Source: Actinophytocola sp050699935 (GTDB taxonomy: Bacteria; Actinomycetota; Actinomycetes; Mycobacteriales; Pseudonocardiaceae). Taken from it: 38,252 nt of DNA. The notes beneath the pieces were generated by a model. The model did not search any database. It was not told the DNA's origin and saw only the letters and a program-made list of their open reading frames with translations. Position 1 is the first letter of the stretch. The number at the start of each line of letters is the position of its first letter. The stretch spans positions 1-38,252 of the forward strand of contig NZ_JBOHGB010000062.1 in the NCBI RefSeq assembly GCF_050699935.1, in the 5' to 3' direction. Positions 15,698-23,218 of this stretch are shown here, piece after piece. Made by a program: the position numbers and the translations under genes.

Positions 15698-17395
15698 TCA
15701 GCTGCGGTTCTCCGACAGGCGTTCCTCGGCCACCGGCGGGATCAGCCGCGGCCGGCGCACCCACGACGCGTGCGGGCGCGACAGCAGGTCGGTCAGCGGT
15801 TCCGGCTTGCCGAGGTGGAAGCCCTGCGCGACGCGGACACCGAGCCGGGCCAGCGCGTCGACCTGGCTCGCGCGCTCGACCCACTCGGCCACCACGGAGA
15901 TGCCGAGCCCGCGCGCGATGTCGACGATTCCCTGTACCAGCACGGTGTCCCGGCTGCCGTAGTCGATGCCGCGGACGAACTGGCCGTCGATCTTCACCCC
16001 GGTGATCGGCAACTGTTTCAAGTGGACGAACGAGCCGAAGCCGGCGCCGAAGTCGTCCAGCGAGATCCGGCAGCCGCTGGCGCGGAGCCGCTGTGCGAGC
16101 GTGCGCGCTGCCTCCAGGTTCGTCACCGCGGCGGTCTCGGTGATCTCGAACCCCAGCCGGCCCGGCGCGACACCGGCGGCGGCGATCCGGCCGAGGACGA
16201 AGTCGCCGAAGTCCTCGTCCTCCAGTGTCCGGCCGGACACGTTGACGTTGAACCGCAGGCCCGGGTACGGGTGGGCGACGAGCGTGTCGATCGCGGTGCC
16301 CACCACCCAGCGGTCGATGTCGAACACGAGGTCGCCGCTCTCGACCGCGGGTAGGAACTCCCCCGGCCCGAGGTACGGCTCGCGGCCGTCTTCCAGGCGC
16401 AGCAGCAGCTCGTGGCCGACGACGCGGTTGCTGCCGAGCTTCACCATCGGCATCGCGTGCAGGGCGAGCCCGCCGTTGGCGAGCGCATCGCGGACCCGGT
16501 CCAGCACGGTGACCCGCAGCGCGGTGTCGGTGTAGTGGCCGTGCTCGTACACCGTGACCCTGTTGCGGCCGGCGGACTTCGACGCGTGCAGCGCCAGGTC
16601 GGCGTTGGCGAGCACGGCCTGCCAGCTGTCGCCGGCGCGGAACTGGGCGACGCCGGCGCTGAGCGTGGTCCGGGTGCCGCCGCTGCCGGAGAGCGGGACC
16701 GAGGCGACGGCGTGGCGCAGCTTGTCGGCGATCTCGACCGCGGCGTCCTCGTCGGTGTCGGCGAGCACGACGGCGAACTCGTCGCCGCCGAGCCGCCCGA
16801 GCGCGTGCTGGTTGCCGAGGCGGTCGCGCAGCACGTCGGCGAGCATGCACATCACCCGGTCCCCCGCCGGGTGGCCGCGCAGGTCGTTGATGTCCTTGAA
16901 GTTGTCCAGGTCGAGGACGAGCAGAACGCCGCTGCCGCCGATGGCCAGCCGGCGCTCCAGGGCACGGGTCAGGGCGCGGCGGTTCAGCAGGCCGGTCAGC
17001 GGGTCCTCGTCGGCGAGGCGGACGAGCTCGGTCTGCCACTTGCCGCGGTGCTTGGGGTCGACGCTGAGCTCGCGCCAGCGGCTGACGTCGGCCACCCGGT
17101 ACAGCAGGCGGTCACCGGGCAGCTCGGTGCAGCGGACCTCGAGCCAGTGGTGCTCCCCCTCCCCCGTGGCCAGGGAGATCATCACGCCCTCGGTCGTGGG
17201 CTCGGTGGGGATGCCGGCGATCAGGGCGGGTAAGGAACGGTTCGCGGCCTGCTCGGCGGTGAGGTCGAGCAGCTCGGCCATCGGCTTGTTCAGCCAGCGG
17301 ACGCGGCCGCGCGGGTCGGTGACGGCGAAGGCCATGTCCGCACAATCGAGCACGGCAGCCAGTACATCGGCGCCTACCGTGCTCTCGGTGTTCAT
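15698..17395 (-). CDS. PAS-GGDEF-EAL cyclic di-GMP enzyme
   Basis: This 565-residue protein has an N-terminal PAS-like sensor (about 10-115), a GGDEF domain (about 128-290) and an EAL domain (about 300-545). The cyclase motif is intact (GRLGGDEFAVVL) with the metal-binding DLDNFKDIND; the RxxD inhibitory site that should precede it by five residues is absent, so product inhibition is unlikely. The EAL domain reads ELL, keeping the metal Glu, with ITETAAV, LDDFGAGFGSF, VKIDGQFV and AEWVE (a Trp in place of the usual Gly). Both activities are plausible. No membrane helix is seen, so it is cytoplasmic. Confidence 0.93.
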   Translation of the reverse strand: MNTESTVGADVLAAVLDCADMAFAVTDPRGRVRWLNKPMAELLDLTAEQAANRSLPALIAGIPTEPTTEGVMISLATGEGEHHWLEVRCTELPGDRLLYRVADVSRWRELSVDPKHRGKWQTELVRLADEDPLTGLLNRRALTRALERRLAIGGSGVLLVLDLDNFKDINDLRGHPAGDRVMCMLADVLRDRLGNQHALGRLGGDEFAVVLADTDEDAAVEIADKLRHAVASVPLSGSGGTRTTLSAGVAQFRAGDSWQAVLANADLALHASKSAGRNRVTVYEHGHYTDTALRVTVLDRVRDALANGGLALHAMPMVKLGSNRVVGHELLLRLEDGREPYLGPGEFLPAVESGDLVFDIDRWVVGTAIDTLVAHPYPGLRFNVNVSGRTLEDEDFGDFVLGRIAAAGVAPGRLGFEITETAAVTNLEAARTLAQRLRASGCRISLDDFGAGFGSFVHLKQLPITGVKIDGQFVRGIDYGSRDTVLVQGIVDIARGLGISVVAEWVERASQVDALARLGVRVAQGFHLGKPEPLTDLLSRPHASWVRRPRLIPPVAEERLSENRS

Positions 17396-17455
17396 CCCGA
17401 CGCCTCGTTTGTTGATTCGGCAACTGTGCGCGAAAGGGTAGACGACGTACCCACC

Positions 17456-17809
17456 TCAGCGCAGCCGCTCCAGCCCGTGAGCGCTGCGTACCACCTGCGT
17501 CGCCAGGTCCTTCAGCTCTGTGGGCGCGGCCCCGTCTTCCGCTGCCGTGACCACATCCTCGGCTGCGCAGCGTAGCTGGAACAGCCGGTCCTGCAAATCC
17601 GTCAGCTCGGCGGCCGATAGTACGACGGCGTCCTCCGGCAGACCACCGCGCTGAACGGCCGTGCGGCGCTCGTAAGCCCGCTGCCTGCAGGATTGTGAGC
17701 AGTACCGGCGCGGTCGACCCACCCGGCCGACGTCCGGCAACCGCAATCCACACCATCCGCAGTGTTTGGAATCGGTCCGAGATTTGATCCGTTCCGGTGT
17801 GGGCATCAT
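17456..17809 (-). CDS. Small Cys-motif (zinc-ribbon-like) protein
   Basis: This 117-residue protein has a likely treble-clef or zinc-ribbon knuckle: CGWCG at about 17-21 and GRPRRYCSQSCRQRAYERR at about 31-49 give a C-x2-C...C-x3-C arrangement followed by a basic helix. The rest is helical, with a Leu/Ala-rich C-terminus. It resembles small actinobacterial proteins of unknown function with a CGNR-like finger. The basic helix suggests nucleic-acid binding. It is upstream of, and on the same strand as, the GGDEF-EAL gene (60-bp gap), and may share its transcript. Confidence 0.7.
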   Translation of the reverse strand: MMPTPERIKSRTDSKHCGWCGLRLPDVGRVGRPRRYCSQSCRQRAYERRTAVQRGGLPEDAVVLSAAELTDLQDRLFQLRCAAEDVVTAAEDGAAPTELKDLATQVVRSAHGLERLR

Positions 17810-17919
17810 GGGCCGTACGGAGCAACGGGTCGCTGGGCCATGTGCCAGACGTTATCTCGCCGCCGATCGTGCACCCACCCGCCACGCCGCGCACGCCCAT
17901 CGCGAGGCAGACTCGGAGC

Positions 17920-18699
17920 GTGCAGGACCATGCATTCTTCTCCGGGCCCTACCCCCGCGCGTTCGTCCATCGCGGCTGGCACTACGACGACCTGGCCGGA
18001 ATGGAGAACTCGCTCTCGGCGTTCCGCCGCGCGGTCGACGAGGGCTACCACTACCTGGAGACCGACGTGCGCGCCACCAGCGACGGGGTGGTCGTCGTGC
18101 ACCACGACCCGGTCCTGGACCGCACGACCGACGCCGGGGGCGTCGTGGCGCGCCTGCCGTGGACGGTGGTCAGCCGGGCCAAGATCGGCGGGCGCGAGCC
18201 GGTGAGCCGGCTGGAGGACCTGCTCGAGGAGCTGCCCGATGCGCTGCTGAACATCGACGTGAAGGCGGAGTCGGCGATCCAGCCGCTGATCGACACGCTG
18301 CGCCGGTCGAACGCGTTCGACCGGGTGTGCGTGGCGTCGTTCTCCGAGGCGCGGCTGGCGAAGGTGCGGCGCAGCGCGGGCGACCGGTTGCTGACGTCGA
18401 TGGGCACCCAGGCGATCGCGCGGCTGTGGGCGTCTGGCCGGCTGCCGTCGTGGGTGCTCCGCCGGCGGGGCACCCAGCGGATCGCGCAGGTCCCGGTCCG
18501 CCGCGGCCGGCTGACGATCGTGGACAAGCGGCTGATCGCGGCGGCCCGGCGGCGCGGCATCGAGGTGCACGTGTGGACGATCGACGAGCCCGCCCAGATG
18601 CACGAGCTGATCGACCTGGGCGCGGACGGCCTGATGACCGACCGTCCCCGCGTGCTGCGCGACGTGCTGCGCGAGCGTGGCCTGTGGGCGGCCGCCTAA
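17920..18699 (+). CDS. Glycerophosphodiester phosphodiesterase
   Basis: This 259-residue TIM-barrel enzyme should hydrolyse glycerophosphodiesters to glycerol-3-phosphate and an alcohol. Catalytic motifs are visible: FVHRGW (general acid/base His), MENSLSAF (metal Glu), YLETDVRATSDGVVVVHHDP (metal Glu/Asp and second His) and LNIDVKAE. It ends VHVWTIDEPAQMHELIDLGA then DGLMTDRP, the family's C-terminal strands. I chose the GTG at 17920, since the 41 residues before it look non-coding and overlap the divergent gene. No signal peptide is seen, so it is probably cytoplasmic, acting in lipid headgroup recycling. Confidence 0.92.
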   Translation: MQDHAFFSGPYPRAFVHRGWHYDDLAGMENSLSAFRRAVDEGYHYLETDVRATSDGVVVVHHDPVLDRTTDAGGVVARLPWTVVSRAKIGGREPVSRLEDLLEELPDALLNIDVKAESAIQPLIDTLRRSNAFDRVCVASFSEARLAKVRRSAGDRLLTSMGTQAIARLWASGRLPSWVLRRRGTQRIAQVPVRRGRLTIVDKRLIAAARRRGIEVHVWTIDEPAQMHELIDLGADGLMTDRPRVLRDVLRERGLWAAA

Positions 18700-19487
18700 C
18701 GCATGGACTCGGCGATCAGCACGGCCCGCTCGCGGGTGAGGTCGCCCTCGAGCCGGTAGGTCACGCCGTTCGCCTCCCAGATCAGGGTGCGCGCGGCGAG
18801 GCGGGCGGACTCCTCGTGGACTTGGCCGTGCTCGTCGACGTAGAGGATCGGATGCGGGCGTGGGATCCACACCGCCACGGCGTCACCGACGTGGGTCCGC
18901 ACGACATCCGCGGCACGGGTGAACTTCTCGAAGATCGGCGAGATCCGGCCGGCGCACTGGTCCAGCCGCGCGCCCGCGTAGCGCAGCGACACCACGCGTG
19001 GCGGGTCGGCGTCGGACGGGGCGTCGTCGATCACGCGCACCGACCCCGGGTCGCCCAGCAGCGTCGGCACGGTGACGTCGAAGCGGACGGCTTCGCGCGC
19101 CTCGGCGAGCGTCAGGTCCCGCTCCCCCGGCAACGCCGTGTCGGTCGTTGTGTCGGTCGTCGTGGTGGGCTCGGCCGGCGGCGGCTCGAAGTGGATCTGG
19201 ACGCCGCCGATGCGCAGGAAGTCGAATACCGCGGCGCGCACGGTCGGCGACACGGCCATGGCGGCGGCGAGCGCCAGCAGCAGGGCCACGGCGGCCGCGA
19301 CGATCCGCGGCAGCAGGCGGGTCAGCGGACGGGTCCGCGGGCTGGTCCGCGGGTGCGGGGCCGGTTCGTCGAGCCGTGCCAGGACGGCGGTGGCCAGGTC
19401 CGCGGGCGGCGCGGGCACCGTGAGGCGCCCGCCGAGCTCGCGGAGGGCGGACTCGATGCGCTCCTCCTCAGACACCGGCTCAGTCAC
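18696..19487 (-). CDS. Membrane anti-sigma factor-like protein
   Basis: This 263-residue single-pass protein has a cytoplasmic N-terminal segment (residues 1-55, with LRELGGRLTVPAPPADLATA then VLARLDEP, the short sigma-binding type), a membrane helix at about 60-80 and an external domain of about 180 residues after a Thr-rich linker. There is no zinc HxxxCxxC anti-sigma motif. Its start overlaps the sigma-factor stop by 8 nt, so the two are translationally coupled. It likely holds the ECF sigma factor at the membrane until an outside signal is sensed. The external domain resembles DUF4367-type regions, but I cannot name a ligand. Confidence 0.8.
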   Translation of the reverse strand: MTEPVSEEERIESALRELGGRLTVPAPPADLATAVLARLDEPAPHPRTSPRTRPLTRLLPRIVAAAVALLLALAAAMAVSPTVRAAVFDFLRIGGVQIHFEPPPAEPTTTTDTTTDTALPGERDLTLAEAREAVRFDVTVPTLLGDPGSVRVIDDAPSDADPPRVVSLRYAGARLDQCAGRISPIFEKFTRAADVVRTHVGDAVAVWIPRPHPILYVDEHGQVHEESARLAARTLIWEANGVTYRLEGDLTRERAVLIAESMR

Positions 19488-20013
19488 TGGCCACCTCCTC
19501 CACGAGCCGGGCCGGCAGCACGCGGCGCAGCTTGACGATCGCCCGAGACAGCCGGGACTTCACCGAGCCGCGTGGCCACGCGAGCACCTCCGCGGTCTCC
19601 GCCTCGGACAGGTCGAGGAAGTACCGGCAGGCCAGCACCTGCCGGTCCCGGTAGGACATCGCGTTGACGGCGGCCAGCACGCGGGCGCGGGCGTCCGCCG
19701 CGACGGCCTCGCGCTCGGGCTCGGCGGCCGTCACGTCGGACTCGGCCAGCCGCAGCTCGAGCGCGAGGCGGCGTCGCCTGCCGCGGTGCAGGTTGCTGGT
19801 CTCGTTGGCGACGATCCGCAGCAGCCAGGGTCGGAAGGGCGCCCCGTCCCGGAACGAGCCGAGCCCCCGGTACGCCTTCACGAACGCCTCCTGCACGACG
19901 TCCTCGGCATCGTCGCCGGCGCCGAGCAGGTAGGCGGTCCGGTGTGCGAGCGCGCCGTAGCGCGCGACCAGGAGCGCGTACGCGTCCTGCTCGCCGGCGC
20001 GGGACCGGGCCAC
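19480..20013 (-). CDS. ECF-type RNA polymerase sigma factor
   Basis: This sigma-70 family protein (177 residues from GTG 20013) has region 2 at about 8-75 (DAYALLVARYGALAHRTAYL, then DAEDVVQEAFVKAYRGLGSF and RPWLLRIVANETSN). Region 4 spans about 115-170 (MSYRDRQVLACRYFLDLSEA then VKSRLSRAIVKLRRVL). The start is doubtful: homologues usually begin 10-15 residues earlier, and the in-frame upstream codons (TDSETTDG..DDEAVARSRAG) look coding. No ATG, GTG or TTG precedes them, but an ACG at 20055 sits 6 nt after a perfect AGGAGG. An ACG start, giving 191 residues, is therefore plausible. It is co-translated with the anti-sigma gene and probably autoregulated. Confidence 0.9.
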   Translation of the reverse strand: MARSRAGEQDAYALLVARYGALAHRTAYLLGAGDDAEDVVQEAFVKAYRGLGSFRDGAPFRPWLLRIVANETSNLHRGRRRRLALELRLAESDVTAAEPEREAVAADARARVLAAVNAMSYRDRQVLACRYFLDLSEAETAEVLAWPRGSVKSRLSRAIVKLRRVLPARLVEEVASD

Positions 20014-20077
20014 CGCCTCGTCGTCGGTCGTCCCGTCGGTCGTCTCGCTGTCCGTGGGCGTCCTCCTCTACCAACCC

Positions 20078-20106
20078 TGCTACACCGCCCGCCTGCCCGG
20101 GGTTCC
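20078..20106 (-). promoter_or_regulatory. ECF-type promoter for the sigma/anti-sigma operon
   Basis: On the minus strand, GGAACC (20106-20101) and GTAGCA (20083-20078) are separated by 17 bp beginning CCGG and ending CGGT. The same layout occurs on the other strand 3 bp away. The predicted transcript starts near 20072, just before AGGAGG (20067-20062). Autoregulation by the sigma factor is inferred. Confidence 0.65.
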
Positions 20107-20108
20107 AC

Positions 20109-20137
20109 GGAACTCCGGCGTCCGCGACGGTGTAGTC
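20109..20137 (+). promoter_or_regulatory. ECF-type promoter for the divergent secreted-protein gene
   Basis: GGAACT (20109-20114) and GTAGTC (20132-20137) are separated by 17 bp beginning CCGG and ending CGGT, matching the opposite-strand promoter. The box ends 5 nt before the ATG at 20143, so the message would be leaderless. Confidence 0.65.
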
Positions 20138-20142
20138 AGGGC

Positions 20143-20814
20143 ATGAGGAGAATCGTCGTGGTGCTGGTGACCGTGTTGGCCGGGGGGCTGCTCATGGCCG
20201 CGCCCGCGTGGGCGGGCAACTGGGAGGAGACGTTGCTGGACCCGACGCCGCCGCGCATCGAGCCCGGCGTGACGTACACGTTCGGCTACTGGGTCCTCCA
20301 GCACGGGTCGTACCCGTTCATGGGCGGTGACCTCGGCCCGACCGCGCTCGTGGCCACTGAGAAGGGCGGCGACGCGGTGGAGTTCGCCGGGACGCCGGGG
20401 CGGACGCCGGGCCACTACTCGGCGGAGGTCGTGTTCCCGCACGAGGGCACGTGGACCATCGGCTCGAAGCACGGGAAGATCATGCCGGACATGCTCGTCG
20501 CGACGGTGACCGTGCCGGGCTCGGTGGAGGTCGAGCCGAGCGTGATGAAGCAGCGTGCGCCGTACGAGTGGGGCACGGTCAGGCCGTCCTTCCCGCCGAG
20601 CGCACCGGACGCGAGGATGGCCGGACCCGCCGCCGGGCCCGAGTCCGGTGCGGCGTCCGCGAGCGAGCCGGCGTCGGCGGTCGAGCCGAGGAGCCGCGCG
20701 ACCGTCGACGAGCCGGGCCGGTCGCTGCCGTGGGCCGTGGCGGTGCTCGCCGGTGCGCTGACGGTCGGGTTCGCGGTCTGGCTCGGCCGCCGCTACGCGC
20801 GCTCGAACCGGTGA
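20143..20814 (+). CDS. Secreted, C-terminally membrane-anchored protein
   Basis: This 223-residue protein has a Sec signal peptide (hydrophobic VVVLVTVLAGGLLMAA, likely cut after AWA near residue 25). A beta-rich domain covers about 25-130 (YTFGYWVLQHGSYPFMGGD; GHYSAEVVFPHEGTWTIG), similar in character to FixH/CopC-like immunoglobulin folds. An Ala/Pro/Ser-rich linker leads to a C-terminal membrane helix (LPWAVAVLAGALTVGFAVWL) with an Arg-rich tail. It should sit outside the cell, anchored by the C-terminus. Its promoter mirrors that of the divergent sigma operon, so it is probably a regulon member and perhaps part of signal sensing. No enzymatic motif is visible. Confidence 0.8.
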   Translation: MRRIVVVLVTVLAGGLLMAAPAWAGNWEETLLDPTPPRIEPGVTYTFGYWVLQHGSYPFMGGDLGPTALVATEKGGDAVEFAGTPGRTPGHYSAEVVFPHEGTWTIGSKHGKIMPDMLVATVTVPGSVEVEPSVMKQRAPYEWGTVRPSFPPSAPDARMAGPAAGPESGAASASEPASAVEPRSRATVDEPGRSLPWAVAVLAGALTVGFAVWLGRRYARSNR

Positions 20815-20836
20815 GCGGCCGGGCGGTCCGGTGCGG

Positions 20837-21496
20837 TCAGCCGACGGGTGCCTGCCCGTGCCACGCGGCGCGCCAGGTCTTCGGGCCGAGCAGGCCGGAG
20901 GTCTTGATGCCGTTGGCGCGCTGCAGGGCGAGCACCGCCGCCCGGGTCTCGGCGTAGTAGCAGCCGGTGCCCTGGAAGTCGTAGCCGAACCTGTTCATCC
21001 GCAGCTGCCAGGTGCGCAGCTCGTGGTCGCAGTCGCCGTAGGCGTAGACCTTGCCCGGCCACGGGGGCGTCCCGCCCGGCGGTGCGGGTGCCGGGCCGCC
21101 CCCGCCGAGGTACGCGGCCTCGGCCCAGGTGGGCACCCGCTTGCTGCGCGCGTGCCCGTCCTCGCGCAGGCCGAGCTTGCGTGCGCAGGTCCACGGCTGC
21201 CAGCCGCGCATGCGGTAGAGATACAGCGCGCGGTAGTCCTGCTCGCGCGCGCTGGCCCGGTGTGGGTAGCCCTTGCCGCCGACGCTGCGCCACGTCGGCA
21301 GGTCGAACTGGTAGGCGCCGTAGTAGCCGCCGTGCGAGGCGACGATGTCGTAGCGACCGCTGGACTCGCACATGCGCAGCCGGGACCAGTCGCCGGCGGG
21401 CGGGTCGGCCGCCGCGGCGCCGGTCAGCGCGTACTGGACGCCGAAGCCGGCGACCGCGATCAGCAGGACACGGACAAGCATGCGTCTTCCGCTCAT
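20837..21496 (-). CDS. Resuscitation-promoting factor-like transglycosylase with PG-binding domain
   Basis: This 219-residue secreted protein has a signal peptide (residues 1-30, hydrophobic VRVLLIAVAGFGVQYAL, AxA site). The Rpf-like lysozyme fold covers about 33-110 (MCESSGRYDIVASHGGYYGA, then YQFDLPTWRSVGG), with the catalytic Glu in CESSG. After a Gly/Pro linker, a peptidoglycan-binding domain runs from about 150 to 215 (AVLALQRANGIKTSGLLGPKT). Rpf proteins cleave peptidoglycan and promote growth and exit from dormancy. The usual Rpf order with a C-terminal LysM is replaced here by a PGB-1-like domain. A near-leaderless promoter lies directly upstream. Confidence 0.88.
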   Translation of the reverse strand: MSGRRMLVRVLLIAVAGFGVQYALTGAAAADPPAGDWSRLRMCESSGRYDIVASHGGYYGAYQFDLPTWRSVGGKGYPHRASAREQDYRALYLYRMRGWQPWTCARKLGLREDGHARSKRVPTWAEAAYLGGGGPAPAPPGGTPPWPGKVYAYGDCDHELRTWQLRMNRFGYDFQGTGCYYAETRAAVLALQRANGIKTSGLLGPKTWRAAWHGQAPVG

Positions 21497-21504
21497 GCCT
21501 GCCG

Positions 21505-21533
21505 ACGGTAAACACGTTTCACAGAAGTCACAA
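21505..21533 (-). promoter_or_regulatory. Candidate promoter of the Rpf-like gene with MtrA-like repeats
   Basis: On the minus strand TTGTGA (21533-21528) and TACCGT (21510-21505) are spaced 17 bp, ending 8 nt before the ATG. On the plus strand the same region carries TTCACA (21518-21523) and GTCACA (21527-21532) with a 9-bp period, resembling the tandem GTCACA-type sites of the response regulator MtrA, which controls rpf genes in mycobacteria. Confidence 0.4.
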
Positions 21534-21707
21534 CAGCAACTTCCAGCACTTCAGAATCACATATCTCTCCGGTCCCATGCGGTAGCGACACGCCGAACAT
21601 TGCCCGGGCCGGTAGAGCACCGTTTGGCATCAGCTCGGGCGAGCCGATCACCGATGGTCGGCCGACCGCTATGGTCCCCGCGTGCCGGTTCCGGGATGGA
21701 GGACTCC

Positions 21708-21785
21708 GTGAGCGAGCTTGCGAGCGAACCAATGTCACAGGGCGACCGCGAGCGGCGAGACCGAGCCTGCGAGGGGTCGTCGTGA
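21708..21785 (+). CDS. Leader ORF coupled to the MFS gene (25 aa)
   Basis: A GTG at 21708 preceded by GGAGGA opens a 25-codon frame that ends on a TGA overlapping the MFS GTG start by 4 nt; an upstream ATG at 21696 is in the same frame. The peptide is polar (SELASEPMSQGDRERRDR). The DNA contains an imperfect direct repeat, GAGCGAGCTTGCGAGCG (21710-21726) and GACCGAGCCTGCGAGGG. It may couple translation or be a short repeat element inserted before the gene. Confidence 0.4.
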   Translation: MSELASEPMSQGDRERRDRACEGSS

Positions 21786-23203
21786 GTGTCGTCGACGACC
21801 AAGAGGCGGTCGGCAGCGCGCCCGACCGACGCCGCGAGCAGCGCGGCTGGGTCTGGTACGACTGGGCCAACTCGGTGTTCCCGACGTCGGTCGTCACCGT
21901 CTTCGGCTCTCAGTACCTCGTCGCCGTCGCCGCCGAGGCGGCGAAGGCCGACCCCGGGCGCAACGGATCGAACCCCTGTATCGGCTCCGACGGTCAGGGC
22001 AGCAACCTGGTCAACTGCCAGATCGACGCGTTCGGCCTGACGTTCCAGGCCGGCTCGCTGTGGGGCTACCTCCTCGCCCTGACCGCGCTCCTCCAGCTCC
22101 TGATCGTGCCGGTGATCGGCGCGATCGCCGACCGCACCCAGCACAAGAAGCGGATGCTGGCGATCTTCGCCTTCGGCGGCGCCGGGTTCACCGCGCTGAT
22201 GTCCCTGGTGAGCGGCGGCAACTGGGAACTCGGCGTGTTGTTCTTCATCCTCGGCAACATCGGGTACGGCACGTCGGTCGCCATCTACTACGCGTTCATC
22301 CCCGAGATCTCGACGGCCGACGAACGCGACAGCCTGTCCACCCGCGGATGGGCGTTCGGCTATCTCGGCGGCGGCGTGGCGCTGTTCATCCAGCTGATGA
22401 TCTACCAGTTCCGCGAGACCCTCGGGCTCAGCGTCTCCAACACGGCGCAGATCGCGTTCGCGCTGTCCGGCCTGTGGTGGATCGGGTTCACCCTGATCCC
22501 GCTGCGCCGGCTCCGTACCCACCAGCGGCCTCATGGCGACGAGCGCGGTGGCTCGGTGCTCGTCGGCGCCTTCCGCGAGCTCGGCCAGACCTTCCGCGCG
22601 GCCCTCGCGTTCCCGCTGACGCTGGGCTTCCTCGGCATCTACCTGATCTACACCGACGGGATCACCACGGTCGCGAGCGTCTCGGCGCAGTACGGACGCG
22701 AGGAGCTGCGGCTCGACGAGGACGTCCTGATCACCACGATCCTCATCGTCCAGTTCATCGCGTTCATCGGCGGCGTGCTGCACGGCATGGTCGCCCGCCG
22801 GCTCGGCGCCAAGAGGACGATCATGATCAGCCTCACCGTGTGGATGCTGGTCATCGCCGCCGCGTACTTCGTCGAAGCCGGCCAGCAGCTCCAGTTCTAC
22901 GGGCTCGCGGTCGGCATCGGCATCGTACTCGGCGGAACCAATGCCCTGTCCCGGTCCCTGTACAGCCAGCTGATCCCGCGCGGGCGGGAGGCGCAGTACT
23001 TCTCCGTCTACCAGATCGGGGAACGGGTCGGGGAGATCGCCGGGCCGGTGGTGTTCGCCGCGATGGCGGGCGCCACCGGATCGTACCGGCCGGCGATCAT
23101 CTCGCTGGTGATCTTCTTCCTGGTCGGGCTGGTGCTGATGTCCTTCTTCCCGGTCCGCAAGGCGATCCGGGCGGTCGGCAACTCCGAGCCAGCCGTCCTG
23201 TAG
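21782..23203 (+). CDS. MFS transporter, UMF1/Atg22-like family
   Basis: This 473-residue permease has about twelve membrane helices. It begins after a short charged tail with GWVWYDWANSVFPTSV, the hallmark YDWANSxF of the UMF1 (Atg22-like) family, and has the MFS loop IADRTQHKKRML. The long periplasmic loop between the first helices contains two Cys (NPCIGS; VNCQID) that may form a disulfide. I chose GTG 21782 because GAGGGG lies at proper spacing; the longer frame is non-coding. The family is implicated in efflux of amino acids or vacuolar metabolites, but the substrate here is unknown. Confidence 0.9.
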   Translation: MSVVDDQEAVGSAPDRRREQRGWVWYDWANSVFPTSVVTVFGSQYLVAVAAEAAKADPGRNGSNPCIGSDGQGSNLVNCQIDAFGLTFQAGSLWGYLLALTALLQLLIVPVIGAIADRTQHKKRMLAIFAFGGAGFTALMSLVSGGNWELGVLFFILGNIGYGTSVAIYYAFIPEISTADERDSLSTRGWAFGYLGGGVALFIQLMIYQFRETLGLSVSNTAQIAFALSGLWWIGFTLIPLRRLRTHQRPHGDERGGSVLVGAFRELGQTFRAALAFPLTLGFLGIYLIYTDGITTVASVSAQYGREELRLDEDVLITTILIVQFIAFIGGVLHGMVARRLGAKRTIMISLTVWMLVIAAAYFVEAGQQLQFYGLAVGIGIVLGGTNALSRSLYSQLIPRGREAQYFSVYQIGERVGEIAGPVVFAAMAGATGSYRPAIISLVIFFLVGLVLMSFFPVRKAIRAVGNSEPAVL

Positions 23204-23204
23204 A

Positions 23205-23210
23205 TAGGGT
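23205..23210 (+). promoter_or_regulatory. -10 box before thymidine kinase
   Basis: TAGGGT ends 8 nt before the GTG at 23219, just after the MFS stop codon. This allows a leaderless thymidine kinase transcript independent of the MFS gene. The -35 is weak. Confidence 0.4.
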
Positions 23211-23218
23211 GGCGGCTC

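Noticed and set aside
17809..17919. Longer GTG start (17797) for the glycerophosphodiesterase
   Set aside because: The extra 41 residues are Pro/Arg-rich, overlap the divergent small protein's start and do not resemble the family.
19072..20142. Upstream part of a plus-strand frame that includes the secreted protein
   Set aside because: It is antisense to the sigma/anti-sigma genes. The real protein starts at 20143 with a signal peptide and a leaderless promoter.
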